Shown here piece by piece: positions 1 to 8,078 of a stretch of 64,000 nucleotides of DNA. Numbering within the stretch: position 1 is the stretch's first letter; every line of letters starts with the position of its first letter. Both the position numbers and the translations under genes were made by a program. Origin of the DNA: Prosthecobacter gellanilyticus (GTDB taxonomy: Bacteria > Verrucomicrobiota > Verrucomicrobiia > Verrucomicrobiales > Verrucomicrobiaceae); the NCBI RefSeq assembly GCF_007992435.1, contig NZ_BKAG01000032.1:18095-82094 (forward strand), written 5' to 3'. The notes under the pieces are model-generated. The model worked only from the letters and a program-made list of their open reading frames with translations. It was not told the DNA's origin and searched no databases.

Positions 1-207
1 CATGTGACCGCTGACGCGGTGATGGCGCATGTGTCGGCCAATGCCGCGATGGCGAAGCAAGTGATCGCGCGTGTGATTCCCCGGATTCCTGCCGAGCCCT
101 CATGGTCCGAGCACCAGGCCTTGAACGGCGCGCTCATGACGGATCGCAAGCTCTGGCCTCAAGCGACGATCGACAAGCTGGGTCCGATCCTGGCGAGGTT
201 CCTTTGA
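1..207 (+). CDS. C-terminal fragment of an unidentified protein
   Basis: The window opens inside an open frame that runs to a TGA ending at 207. The first in-frame GTG lies at position 4, but the frame is open to the edge, so this is probably the last ~68 residues of a longer protein. The visible part is alanine-rich and helical in character, with a C-terminal segment around LWPQATIDKLGPILARFL. There is no signal peptide or motif I can assign. It is convergent with the FecR-domain gene that ends 4 bases away on the other strand. The function is not recognised. Confidence 0.55.
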   Translation, partial: HVTADAVMAHVSANAAMAKQVIARVIPRIPAEPSWSEHQALNGALMTDRKLWPQATIDKLGPILARFL

Positions 208-211
208 TTGA

Positions 212-2005
212 TCAAAACCCCGGCTTATCCGGTGAATTGTAAGGCAGCACGTTCGGTGCGGTTCCACCCGGGATGGTGTTGGTGCGGGTGGTGATGGTGC
301 CGAAGCCGGGCTTGTTAAAGTTGTCCTGCCCCGGATTCACAAAGATGTCCACGATGCCGGTGGAGGTCACAGTGCCACCGAGGTCCACCTGCACGGCGCG
401 TGCGGAGAAGATGGAGCGCGGACTGTCGATGACCACATTGCCCCGGAAGCGCAGCATGGAGGCACCGGCGGCATAGAATTTCAGCACGGTGCGCGCCACG
501 AAGGATCCGCCATCCACAATCACCGCATCACCGCTGGCGCTGTGACCGCGTGCCTTGATGACATCTGCGTTGAGGTTGGAATTACGCAGCGTGAGCACAT
601 CACCGGTCTCGCCGGCATCCAGCACGATCTGTCCCGTGGTGGCGTTTGCCATCAGCGTGGAGTTATCGACAAGGATGGCACGGCCGCCGGAGTCAAACTT
701 GATGCTGCCTGCCAGCGCGGCGATCTGGGAGGAATTGCGCACCGTGATGGTGGTCGGAGCCGTTGAGGTGCCGAGGGTGATGCCTTTCGGCGCGGTCACC
801 GTGCTGCTGTCGATGCCGATGCGCTGATTGCCACCCCCGAGCGCACCCCGGGCTTCCACGGTGCCTGCTTCGAGCGTGCTGCCTTTCACACCGATGTCGA
901 ATTCACGGGTGCTGTCCGAGCCAAAGGCTCCCAGCGAGAGCCCTTCCGAGGCCTGGGTGCCATTGCCTGCTTTCAACGTGGCGTTCTGGATGTCCAGGGC
1001 ACGGCCTTCGATCTCCAGCGCGGTGTTCGCCGGCGTGCTGACATTGGCACCCGGAAGGATGAGCAGGGTGTCATCCGCGTTGATGTTCAGCTTCTGGGGC
1101 GAGCCTCCATAGACGTCAGGGGCCACGGTGACATTGCCGCTGATGGTCGGGAGCGTGGTGCTGCCATCGTTTTCCAGCCGGCTGCGCATGTTCACCCGCA
1201 TCGTTCGTGTCTTCGCCCCCTGGCGGGTGATGGTGACGTTGGAGAGAGAGGTGGTGTCACCTCCTGGCGGTAGATAGTTCTTCTCACCCACGATGGCGTT
1301 GGGATCGTCCAGATCGTTCACGAGCTGGAAGACCGTGACTTCCGGCGAGGCACCGCGAAGCGAGAAAGGCGTGCGCGTGACCATTCCATCATTCACCTCG
1401 CCCCCCTGGCCGGAGGCACTGGCCTGGATGAAGGGATCAGTAGGCGCCGGGCCGAGCGCACCGCCAGCGGTGAGCACAGATGTGGTCACAAGGCGGTTCA
1501 GATCCACCTCCACCGGATCAGGCAGGCGCTTGTCCGCCGGATTGATCACCAGCATCTGGCCTGCCTCAAGGGTCTCAAATTCACCTAACAAGGATTGCAG
1601 CGCCACGCGGATCCTGCCCTCCAGCACGGTGATCTTGATATAGCTGCCCGGCTGGTAGGCGATGAGCGCGGTGCCCTGCACCTGGAAGTTGTAGCCCGGG
1701 GCGGTGACCTTCACCGTGCCGCGCTTCCTGGCGCCGTCACTGCCCACCATCATCACGCCCTGCTTCAGGTTCACCTGGTCATCCTTGCCCACCTGGAACT
1801 GTGAGTTCGAGCCGAGGCGGACAAAGCCTTTGTCCAGCCGGATCTGGCTCTGGCTGGACTTCTTCGTGGCAAAGCTGGAGCCCGGCGGCAGTGCCTGCGC
1901 GGCCTTGGCGGATGCCCCGCCCTTCACGGCTTCCACCGTGGCGGCAGAAAGCGGGCTCACGATGGCCCAACCAACGATGCTGGAAAGAATGAGCTTTGTT
2001 TTCAT
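212..2005 (-). CDS. Exported FecR-domain protein with beta-helix-like C-terminal region
   Basis: 597 residues from the ATG at 2005, which gives a clean signal peptide (MKTKLILSSIVGWAIVSPLSA). A TTG five codons upstream overlaps the previous gene's stop, and I prefer the ATG. Residues ~55-155 look like a FecR domain (QVGKDDQVNLKQG, TVKVTAPGYNFQVQGTA, ITVLEGRIRV). The remaining ~430 residues are rich in Gly, Thr, Ser, Val and Asn with short repeating strands (LRNSNLNAD, VDNSTLMAN, IDSSTVTAP), as in right-handed beta-helix or filamentous adhesin proteins. It starts 4 bases after the stop of the outer-membrane barrel gene, so the two are almost certainly co-transcribed. No ECF sigma factor or TonB receptor is adjacent, so a classical iron-signalling FecR role is unlikely. 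A surface or periplasmic structural or sensing role is inferred. Confidence 0.8.
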   Translation of the reverse strand: MKTKLILSSIVGWAIVSPLSAATVEAVKGGASAKAAQALPPGSSFATKKSSQSQIRLDKGFVRLGSNSQFQVGKDDQVNLKQGVMMVGSDGARKRGTVKVTAPGYNFQVQGTALIAYQPGSYIKITVLEGRIRVALQSLLGEFETLEAGQMLVINPADKRLPDPVEVDLNRLVTTSVLTAGGALGPAPTDPFIQASASGQGGEVNDGMVTRTPFSLRGASPEVTVFQLVNDLDDPNAIVGEKNYLPPGGDTTSLSNVTITRQGAKTRTMRVNMRSRLENDGSTTLPTISGNVTVAPDVYGGSPQKLNINADDTLLILPGANVSTPANTALEIEGRALDIQNATLKAGNGTQASEGLSLGAFGSDSTREFDIGVKGSTLEAGTVEARGALGGGNQRIGIDSSTVTAPKGITLGTSTAPTTITVRNSSQIAALAGSIKFDSGGRAILVDNSTLMANATTGQIVLDAGETGDVLTLRNSNLNADVIKARGHSASGDAVIVDGGSFVARTVLKFYAAGASMLRFRGNVVIDSPRSIFSARAVQVDLGGTVTSTGIVDIFVNPGQDNFNKPGFGTITTRTNTIPGGTAPNVLPYNSPDKPGF

Positions 2006-2009
2006 AAGA

Positions 2010-2996
2010 TCAGAACTCAAAGTGCGCGGTGAGGCCGGCTCCGATGATGAAGTTCTCGTAGTCGAAGGCGGGTCCAGAGGAGCGGTTGATGGTGTAGCTG
2101 CCGGTCACGCCGGCGCGCAGCCAGTCGGTGATGTTGTAGCTGACGTTCGCCATCATGACATGGTTCCAGTCCTGGCGCTCGCCGGTGCGGTACTGGTAGC
2201 GTGCGCCGCGGTAGCTGAGCTGCAGGCTCAGCGCATCCGTGAGGCGGAGCCTCCATCCCGTGAACAAACTATACTCATGCCGTCCGGCCGCCCAGGGCTC
2301 CGGCGCCGTGCTCCAGTCCGCATACAGACCGGCAAAGATCTGCTGGCCGCGCGAGATCTTCCAGGTCTTCTGCAGGCCCACGCTGGCCACATGATCGTCA
2401 TAGAGCTTGGTGCCCAGGCCTGCCTCGGAGAGACGGTAGTAACTGTAGCGCGTGACCAGGAAGGTGTCCTTCAGCTTGGGCAGCAGGTACATGAGGCCGA
2501 TGTCACCACGCCCCAGATCGAAGTCGAGATCCGTGTACTCGCTGTGTCTCACGGTATGGTAGTCCCAGGAGGCATTGAAGAAGAGATTTCCCACCACACG
2601 GTTGGAGTAACCCACACGGAAGCCCGTGCGCAGGTAGGTGTCCTCCTCCATGTTCTGGCTGCCGAGCGCCACGTTGTCTGTCCACAGTGTCTCGATGTCC
2701 GCCTCGAGGCTCCAGGGAGCCCAGCTGGCTTTGCGAATCAGGATGCGCTGCTCGCCATACTCTTCATCACCCGCCATGGTGGGCGCGGCAGGTGTGGAAG
2801 AGGCAGAGTCGTCATCTTCATCGGCCAGATTGCTGCCCCAGGCACCCTGGGCCACGCTTTGCTGCCGGGCCATGTCCGCCTGCTGCACATTGCTGGTGCT
2901 GTTTTGCGCCTGTGCCGCTCCGATGACCAGGCCGGTGAGGAGCATGATCAGAACGAAGAGCCGTGGGGAGCGGGGCAGGCCTGCAACAATGTTCAT
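2010..2996 (-). CDS. Outer-membrane beta-barrel protein
   Basis: 328 residues from the ATG at 2996, which provides a signal peptide (hydrophobic LFVLIMLLTGLVIGAAQA, cleavage before QNSTS). A TTG 17 codons upstream would only add a charged leader. After an acidic, low-complexity stretch (DEDDDSASSTPAAPT) the chain alternates polar and hydrophobic residues with many aromatics (VGYSNRVVGNLFFNASWDYHT, LSLQLSYRGARYQYRTGE). It ends in ...GLTAHFEF with a terminal Phe, the usual outer-membrane assembly signal. This supports a small barrel (inferred 12-14 strands). It sits between the mannose-1-phosphate guanylyltransferase gene (116 bases upstream, same strand) and the FecR-domain gene (4 bases downstream). 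It could export glycan or partner with the FecR-domain protein; substrate and precise family are unknown. Confidence 0.75.
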   Translation of the reverse strand: MNIVAGLPRSPRLFVLIMLLTGLVIGAAQAQNSTSNVQQADMARQQSVAQGAWGSNLADEDDDSASSTPAAPTMAGDEEYGEQRILIRKASWAPWSLEADIETLWTDNVALGSQNMEEDTYLRTGFRVGYSNRVVGNLFFNASWDYHTVRHSEYTDLDFDLGRGDIGLMYLLPKLKDTFLVTRYSYYRLSEAGLGTKLYDDHVASVGLQKTWKISRGQQIFAGLYADWSTAPEPWAAGRHEYSLFTGWRLRLTDALSLQLSYRGARYQYRTGERQDWNHVMMANVSYNITDWLRAGVTGSYTINRSSGPAFDYENFIIGAGLTAHFEF

Positions 2997-3112
2997 GAGG
3001 GGGATGCTGTCGGCTGCCCTTTTCCGATGAAAAGTCAGCCCTGACAAACTCCATCTACCGAAATGAACGCCCCAAATTACAGGCCTGTGGCAGTTCCCGC
3101 CGCAGCGGCATG

Positions 3113-4201
3113 CTACTTTAGTTCCTTCGGCAGCTGGTCGACCAGCTTCTTGATGTTTTCCGCATGAGCGCGGCTGGTGATAAGCAGCGCGTCCTTCGTC
3201 GAGACGACGATGAGATCCTGCACGCCGAGGAGTGCCACATGCTGGCCCGTCTGGGAGAACACCAGATTGTTTGCCGCGCTGATCTGGGAGAGGGCGCAGT
3301 TGTGCTGGTTGCCTCCGCCATCCTTCTGCAGGTAGCGGCCCACGCTGGTCCAGTTCCCCACGTCATCCCAGTCAAAGGTGGCCTCCACATTCAGCACGCG
3401 GGAGGAGCGTTCCATGAGCGCGTAGTCGATGGAAAGCTTCGGCAGCTTGCCAAACTGTTTGTTCACCGTGGCCATGAAGTCCTTCGATCCGCGCAGCTCG
3501 GAAATGAAGTCCGCCAGGGCAGGGCAGTGGCGGCTCATCTCGCTGAAGATGGCCGGGATGGTCCAGATGAACATGCCGGCATTCCAGGTGAAGGTACCCT
3601 GGCTGATGAAGTGCTCCGCCAGATCCGGGTTCGGCTTCTCGCGGAAACGCACGACCTCGTACAGGCCGCCGCAGTCCACATTGAGGAGGGTCGCGCGGCG
3701 GCCACGCTCGATGTAGCCGAAGCTGGGGCAGGGCCAGGTGGGTTTCACGCCGATGGTGACCAGCGCGTTGCCGGACTCCGCAGCGTCCATGGCGGTGCTG
3801 AGCGTGCGCTGAAACTCCGCCTTGTTCTGAATGAGATGGTCCGCTGGTAGCACCATCATGGTGGCCGCGGGATCTCGGGCCACGACCCAGCCGACGGCCA
3901 GGGCGATGGCGGGCGCGGTGTCGCGCTTCTCCGGCTCGGCGATGATGTTTTCCTTTGGCAGATCGGGGAGGAGGGCGCGCACACCGGCTTCCTGGGTCTT
4001 GTTGGTCAGGACGAGGATGTTTTCCTTGGGGACCAGCCCGTCGAGGCGCTCCACCGTCATCTCAAGGAGGGTCTTGTCGCCAAAAAGCTTCAGGAGCTGC
4101 TTGGGCAGGGCATCCCGGCTGATGGGCCAGAAGCGCTGGCCGCTGCCTCCGGCGAGAATGAGAGCATATCGAGAAGTCGGCGCGTGGGTGATTGAAGGCA
4201 C
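3113..4201 (-). CDS. manC: Mannose-1-phosphate guanylyltransferase (GDP-mannose synthesis)
   Basis: 362 residues starting at a GTG (4201). The N-terminal nucleotide-binding loop is GGSGQRFWP (residues 18-26) with the following PKQ lysine. Further family blocks are EPEKRDTAPAIALA, VLPADHLI, GYIERG, RFREKP, WNAGMFIW and FDWDDVGNW. It transfers GMP from GTP to mannose 1-phosphate to give GDP-mannose, a glycan precursor, in the cytoplasm. The length fits the single-domain enzyme and lacks the C-terminal phosphomannose isomerase half of the ~470-residue bifunctional ManC type. It is transcribed away from the small membrane-protein gene at 4278 and toward the barrel/FecR pair. The link to the polysaccharide locus a few kilobases away is inferred from function. 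Confidence 0.93.
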   Translation of the reverse strand: MPSITHAPTSRYALILAGGSGQRFWPISRDALPKQLLKLFGDKTLLEMTVERLDGLVPKENILVLTNKTQEAGVRALLPDLPKENIIAEPEKRDTAPAIALAVGWVVARDPAATMMVLPADHLIQNKAEFQRTLSTAMDAAESGNALVTIGVKPTWPCPSFGYIERGRRATLLNVDCGGLYEVVRFREKPNPDLAEHFISQGTFTWNAGMFIWTIPAIFSEMSRHCPALADFISELRGSKDFMATVNKQFGKLPKLSIDYALMERSSRVLNVEATFDWDDVGNWTSVGRYLQKDGGGNQHNCALSQISAANNLVFSQTGQHVALLGVQDLIVVSTKDALLITSRAHAENIKKLVDQLPKELK

Positions 4202-4277
4202 GCCGGATCATGGAGCAGTCCTGGAAGCGGGCAAATTCCACTTTGGAGAATGTGCGGATCTGCTATCGTAATGCGTC

Positions 4278-4595
4278 ATGCCTCCTGAAACATCCGTCGA
4301 AAGTCGCTACGAAGCCTATGCCAACGTCATCGCTCCCGCCGCCGCCGGCTGCGCGCTGGGCATCCTTTTTGGCCGTGGCATGAGCCGTAGCTCCTCCAAC
4401 ATTATCTCCCTCGCGCTGCTGGCTGCGAGCGCTGTTGTCGCCGCACCCGTGATCACTGATCTGGTCGGCCGCACCACGAACAGCCCGCGCACAGACCGTG
4501 GCAGCCGCCGCCGTCTGGACGGCATCCGCACGAACTCGACCGAAGACGAGCTGAAGGCCTTCTTCGTCGACTCCCCGGACGCTTTGGTGCCCTGA
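4278..4595 (+). CDS. Small putative membrane protein
   Basis: 105 residues from the ATG at 4278. Two short hydrophobic stretches (IAPAAAGCALGILFG at ~18-32 and IISLALLAASAVVAAPVI at ~42-59) suggest an inner-membrane hairpin. They are followed by a basic segment (RTDRGSRRRLDGIR) and an acidic C-terminus. I do not recognise a family. It is divergent from the guanylyltransferase gene (76 bases between starts) and followed after 33 bases by a lipoprotein gene, with which it probably forms an operon ending at the terminator near 5030. Confidence 0.65.
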   Translation: MPPETSVESRYEAYANVIAPAAAGCALGILFGRGMSRSSSNIISLALLAASAVVAAPVITDLVGRTTNSPRTDRGSRRRLDGIRTNSTEDELKAFFVDSPDALVP

Positions 4596-4628
4596 GATTC
4601 CCGCCCTCCCATCTCCTCCACAACCTGC

Positions 4629-5000
4629 ATGACCAAATCCATCGCCCTGCTCCCACTCCTGGCACTCGCCCTCGCGAGCTGCTCCTCCGGTGAAAACGAC
4701 GGCCGTAAGTATTACACGAACAACTCGTCCCCCATCGCCGGAAAGATGGGCGTGACCTACCGCCGTGTTAAGGCTGACAACCCGCCGCCTGCCTCTGAAA
4801 CACCAGCCCAGCCTAGGACCGCAGAGTCTGACGGCCTCCTCGGCGTGCTGACCGGCGGTCACAGTGATGAGCCAGCAGGCCTTCTGGACCGCAATGAGAA
4901 GCCGGATGAACCCGGTGCTCAGTATTGGATGCACGCCCGGCAGTCCCCAGACCCGATTGCCGGGAAAATGGGTGTCCGCGTGACCCGCCTGAAGAAGTGA
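4629..5000 (+). CDS. Small lipoprotein with a duplicated motif
   Basis: 123 residues. The N-terminus is a lipoprotein signal (MTKSIALLPLLALALASC) with lipobox LASC and a serine after the cysteine, so it should be lipid-anchored. The mature part contains the same motif twice: PIAGKMGVTYRRVKA near residue 37 and PIAGKMGVRVTRLKK at the very C-terminus, separated by a low-complexity linker rich in Glu, Pro and Asp. No enzymatic motif is visible. It lies 33 bases after the small membrane-protein gene and a strong terminator follows 28 bases after its stop. The function is unknown; an envelope structural role is an inference. Confidence 0.75.
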   Translation: MTKSIALLPLLALALASCSSGENDGRKYYTNNSSPIAGKMGVTYRRVKADNPPPASETPAQPRTAESDGLLGVLTGGHSDEPAGLLDRNEKPDEPGAQYWMHARQSPDPIAGKMGVRVTRLKK

Positions 5001-5028
5001 GCGACCTGCCCCAGCCCTGAATCTCCGA

Positions 5029-5057
5029 GGTGCGCACGAAAGTGCGCACCTTTTTTT
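5029..5057 (+). terminator. Rho-independent terminator
   Basis: A perfect 9-base-pair stem (ggtgcgcac / gtgcgcacc) with a GAAA tetraloop (5038-5041) is followed directly by seven T residues (5051-5057). It closes the lipoprotein transcription unit. Confidence 0.93.
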
Positions 5058-5380
5058 GTGCCTGGAGTCCGCTGGAACGGGGAAGGGAAATTCCTCAGAA
5101 AATCCTCGCTCAATTGTAATATAAACCTTTCCAAAATAAATGAATGACTCTAAATTCCGTAATTCATAGAATCCGCATGACCACCGCCTCCCAGCGCTGG
5201 GCAGACACCGGACAGGGCTTTTGCCCTTCCTCTGCGGACTGCACCACGGCGCGAGCGGTGGCAGCGCAAGCTGCCTGACCGAGGGCGGCAGCTACCTCGA
5301 AAATCAACCCCCTCTTGCCAAGCGGACAAAAGCGCCCACTTTGCGCCCCTTTTTCGCCAATCTGCCCCTTCCTTTAGTTC
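5058..5380 (+). promoter_or_regulatory. Structured leader region before DAHP synthase gene
   Basis: This 323-base gap begins with an AT-rich stretch (about 5108-5170) that is the best place for a promoter, although no strong -10/-35 pair stands out. From 5177 a 33-codon frame (ATG to TGA at 5276-5278, with one Trp and one Phe) is interleaved with several hairpins. These are CCCAGCGCTGGG (5190-5201); AGGGC-TTTT-GCCCT (5214-5227); GGCAGC-GCAA-GCTGCC (5260-5275), which ends just before the stop codon; and CGAGG...CCTCG (5280-5299). A second GGCAGC (5287-5292) could pair with the same GCTGCC, giving mutually exclusive folds. Attenuation-type control is inferred. The peptide lacks the run of aromatic codons seen in classical aromatic-amino-acid attenuators. 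Confidence 0.35.
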
Positions 5381-6448
5381 GTGAGCACGTCCCATCCTAT
5401 CGATGACCTCCGCGTGGCGGAGATCCTGCCTTTGATCCAGCCAGCGCTGCTGATGCACGAGCTGCCCATCAATGAGACAGGCGCGGCCTTTATCGAGAGC
5501 TCCCGCCGCCAGGCTGAAGACATCCTGAACCGCAAAGATGGCCGTCTTCTCGTGGTCACCGGCCCCTGCTCCATCCATGATCACAAGTCGGCGCTCGAGT
5601 ATGCCGCGCTGATCCGTGAAGCCCGAGCGAAGTACAGCGCAGACCTGGAGATCTTCATGCGCGTGTATTTTGAGAAGCCGCGCACCACGGTGGGCTGGAA
5701 GGGTTTCATCAACGACCCGCATCTCAACGAGAGCTATGACATCAACACCGGCCTGCGCGAGGCGCGCAGCCTGCTGATCGAGCTCACCCGCATGGGCGTG
5801 CCTTCCGCCACGGAGTTTCTGGACGTGATCACGCCGCAGTACATCGCAGACGTGGTGTCCTGGGGCGCCATCGGCGCGCGCACCACTGAGAGCCAGGTGC
5901 ATCGCCAGCTCGCCTCCGGCCTCTCCATGCCGGTCGGATTCAAGAACGGCACGGATGGTGGTGTGCAGGTGGCCCTGGACGCCATCCAGGCCGCCGCAGG
6001 CCAGCATTGCTTCCTCTCCGTGACGAAGGACGGCGTGGCCGCCATCGTGAAGACGAAGGGCAACAACGCCTGCCATGTCATCCTGCGCGGTGGCAAGGCC
6101 GGACCGAATTTCGATGCGGCCCCCATTGATGCCGTCGTGAGCCAGCTCACCGCGCGTGGCTTGCCAGCCAGCGTGATGGTGGACTGCAGCCATGGCAACA
6201 GCTTGAAGGACTACCGCAAGCAGCCGCTCGTCAGCGCCTCGCTCTCCGAGCAGATCTCCGCAGGCAGCAAATCCATCACCGGTGTGATGATCGAGAGCCA
6301 TCTCGTCGAAGGCCGCCAGGACGCGAAGCCCGGCCAGCCGCTGACCTATGGCCAGAGCATCACGGATGCCTGTGTGAACTGGGCTGCCACCGAGACCATG
6401 CTGGACGAGCTCGCTGCCGCTGTGCGTGCCCGCCGCGCCAAAGGCTAA
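5381..6448 (+). CDS. aroG: 3-deoxy-7-phosphoheptulonate (DAHP) synthase, class I
   Basis: 355 residues from a GTG at 5381. It matches the AroF/G/H type: LLVVTGPCSIHD with the metal-binding Cys, EIFMRVYFEKPRTTVGWKG, SATEFLDVITPQYIADVVSWGAIGARTTESQ, GFKNGTDG, HVILRGG, VMVDCSHGNS, and GVMIESHLVEGRQ near the end. It condenses phosphoenolpyruvate and erythrose 4-phosphate, the first step of the shikimate pathway, in the cytoplasm. Length is typical (~350). It is preceded by a structured leader and followed after 12 bases by the heptose kinase gene. Which of the three E. coli isozymes it corresponds to in feedback control cannot be told here, so the symbol is by family. Confidence 0.93.
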   Translation: MSTSHPIDDLRVAEILPLIQPALLMHELPINETGAAFIESSRRQAEDILNRKDGRLLVVTGPCSIHDHKSALEYAALIREARAKYSADLEIFMRVYFEKPRTTVGWKGFINDPHLNESYDINTGLREARSLLIELTRMGVPSATEFLDVITPQYIADVVSWGAIGARTTESQVHRQLASGLSMPVGFKNGTDGGVQVALDAIQAAAGQHCFLSVTKDGVAAIVKTKGNNACHVILRGGKAGPNFDAAPIDAVVSQLTARGLPASVMVDCSHGNSLKDYRKQPLVSASLSEQISAGSKSITGVMIESHLVEGRQDAKPGQPLTYGQSITDACVNWAATETMLDELAAAVRARRAKG

Positions 6449-6460
6449 TTCATCTCTGCC

Positions 6461-7462
6461 ATGCTCACCACCGCCACTGCCCGTGACGCCATCGAGCGCA
6501 TGCCGGGCTGCCGTATCCTCGTCATCGGGGATGTGATGCTGGACCATTTCATCTGGGGTGCGGTGCGCCGCATCTCACCGGAGGCCCCTGTGCCTATCGT
6601 CGAGGTCACGAAGGAGACCACCTTCCCCGGTGGTGCGGCCAATGTGGCGCGCAATCTTTCCGCCTTTACCCCGCATGCCTATCTCATGGGCCGTGTCGGC
6701 AAAGATAGTTCGGCGAACGAGCTGAAGCGCCTGCTCAAGGAGGAAGGTGTGAACACCGACCCCATGCTGGAAAGCGACACCCTGCCCACCATCGCCAAGA
6801 CGCGCATCATCGCCCGTCAGCAGCATGTCGTGCGTGTGGATCGCGAGACCATTGAGAAGCTCAGCGGGGAGGAGTTGAAGCTGATCTCCAGCCGCCTTGA
6901 AGTCATGCTGCCGGATCTCGATGGCGTGATCATTGAGGACTATGGCAAAGGCTTCGTCACCCAGGCCTTCGCGGATCAGGTGATCGGTCTCTGCAAGGCT
7001 GCCGGGAAGCTGGTCACGGTGGACCCATCTCCGCACAATCCACTCAGTTGGAAGAATGCCTCGCTGGTGAAACCGAATCGTCTGGAAGCCTTTGCGGCGG
7101 CAGGCATTCAGGATCATCACAAGCTCATCCCGCCGCTTCAGGACAAACGTCTCCTCGAAGTCGGTGAAAAACTCCTCGCCCAATGGTCTGTCGGCAAGGT
7201 GCTCGTGACCCTCGGAGAGCAGGGCATGATCCTTTTCCAAACTGACAGCGCGCCGCATCACATCCCCACGCGCGCCCGTGAAGTTTACGATGTTTCCGGC
7301 GCTGGTGACACCGCCATCGCCTTCCTCACGCTGGCGCTTGCCGCCGGTCTGAGCGCTGAGGATGCCGCGGGCATTGCCAATCATGCGAGCGGCATCGTCG
7401 TGGGCAAGCTCGGCACGGCACGGGTGATGAAGGAAGAGCTTCTGCAATCTTTCGAAGACTAA
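6461..7462 (+). CDS. hldA: D-glycero-beta-D-manno-heptose-7-phosphate kinase
   Basis: 333 residues of PfkB (ribokinase) fold. GDVMLDHFIWGAVRRISPEAP near residue 23 and the substrate block TTFPGGAANVARNL near 53 are diagnostic for RfaE domain 1. The C-terminal ATP/anion-hole motif is DVSGAGDTAIAFL, with the catalytic Asp in GAGD. It phosphorylates heptose 7-phosphate at C1. The protein is the kinase alone, without the adenylyltransferase domain of bifunctional HldE, and no hldC is visible in the window. gmhA follows 8 bases after the stop, so both early heptose steps are in one operon, feeding the glycosyltransferases downstream. Confidence 0.92.
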   Translation: MLTTATARDAIERMPGCRILVIGDVMLDHFIWGAVRRISPEAPVPIVEVTKETTFPGGAANVARNLSAFTPHAYLMGRVGKDSSANELKRLLKEEGVNTDPMLESDTLPTIAKTRIIARQQHVVRVDRETIEKLSGEELKLISSRLEVMLPDLDGVIIEDYGKGFVTQAFADQVIGLCKAAGKLVTVDPSPHNPLSWKNASLVKPNRLEAFAAAGIQDHHKLIPPLQDKRLLEVGEKLLAQWSVGKVLVTLGEQGMILFQTDSAPHHIPTRAREVYDVSGAGDTAIAFLTLALAAGLSAEDAAGIANHASGIVVGKLGTARVMKEELLQSFED

Positions 7463-7470
7463 CCAAAACC

Positions 7471-8046
7471 ATGTCTGAATTTGCCACCATGCTCAAAGGC
7501 CACATCGATGGCCATCTCGACACCATCAAGCGCCTCGACGACTGTGGTGCGGTGCTCAGTGCCATTGCCGATGCCTGGGTCACGGCCCTGAAGGCTGGTA
7601 AGAAAGTGATCTTCTTTGGCAATGGTGGCAGCGCTGCGGATGCGCAGCACCTCGCCGCGGAGCTGGTGGTGCGCTACCGCATCAACCGCCGCGCTTTGGG
7701 AGCCATCGCGCTGACCACGGACACCTCCATCCTCACCGCGCACAGCAACGACTACGGCTTTGAGACCGTCTTCGCCCGTCAGGTGGAGGCGCTCGCACAG
7801 CCGGGAGATGTCGTCGTCGGTATCTCCACCTCCGGCACCAGCAAGAACGTCATCGCTGGACTTAAAGCAGCCCGCGAGAGCGGCTGTGTGGTGGTGAGCT
7901 TCACCGGTCAGAATGGCGCGGACTGCGCCGCACTGGCGGATCATGCTTACTGCGTGCCTTCACCGATCACCGCCTATGCCCAGGAGTGCCATCTGATGGC
8001 CGGGCACGTGCTCTGTGAGTTCGTGGAAGCAGCTTTCCGAGACTGA
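7471..8046 (+). CDS. gmhA: Phosphoheptose (sedoheptulose 7-phosphate) isomerase
   Basis: 191 residues, the usual GmhA length. SIS-domain blocks are VIFFGNGGSAADAQHLAAELVVRY (residues ~46-69), TTDTSILTAHSNDYGFETVFARQVEAL, GDVVVGISTSGTSKNVI and the C-terminal ECHLMAGHVLCEFVE with the metal-binding Glu/His. It isomerises sedoheptulose 7-phosphate to D-glycero-D-manno-heptose 7-phosphate, the substrate of the kinase encoded just upstream. DiaA is a related SIS protein, but the heptose-kinase neighbour favours GmhA. Confidence 0.9.
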   Translation: MSEFATMLKGHIDGHLDTIKRLDDCGAVLSAIADAWVTALKAGKKVIFFGNGGSAADAQHLAAELVVRYRINRRALGAIALTTDTSILTAHSNDYGFETVFARQVEALAQPGDVVVGISTSGTSKNVIAGLKAARESGCVVVSFTGQNGADCAALADHAYCVPSPITAYAQECHLMAGHVLCEFVEAAFRD

Positions 8047-8078
8047 CGTCACGACCTGCGGTCGTGTCCCATCTTCCT

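Noticed and set aside
212..2996. FecR-type iron-uptake signalling operon
   Set aside because: No ECF sigma factor, FecI homologue or TonB-dependent receptor is adjacent, and the FecR-domain protein starts with a signal peptide.
1704..3044. Plus-strand open frame of about 446 codons
   Set aside because: Overlaps the FecR-domain and barrel genes in antisense and has no signal or motif.
5150..6547. Long minus-strand open frame (about 465 codons) across the DAHP synthase gene
   Set aside because: It lies antisense to a well-identified enzyme gene; GC-rich codon bias leaves such frames open by chance and the translation has no recognisable motif.
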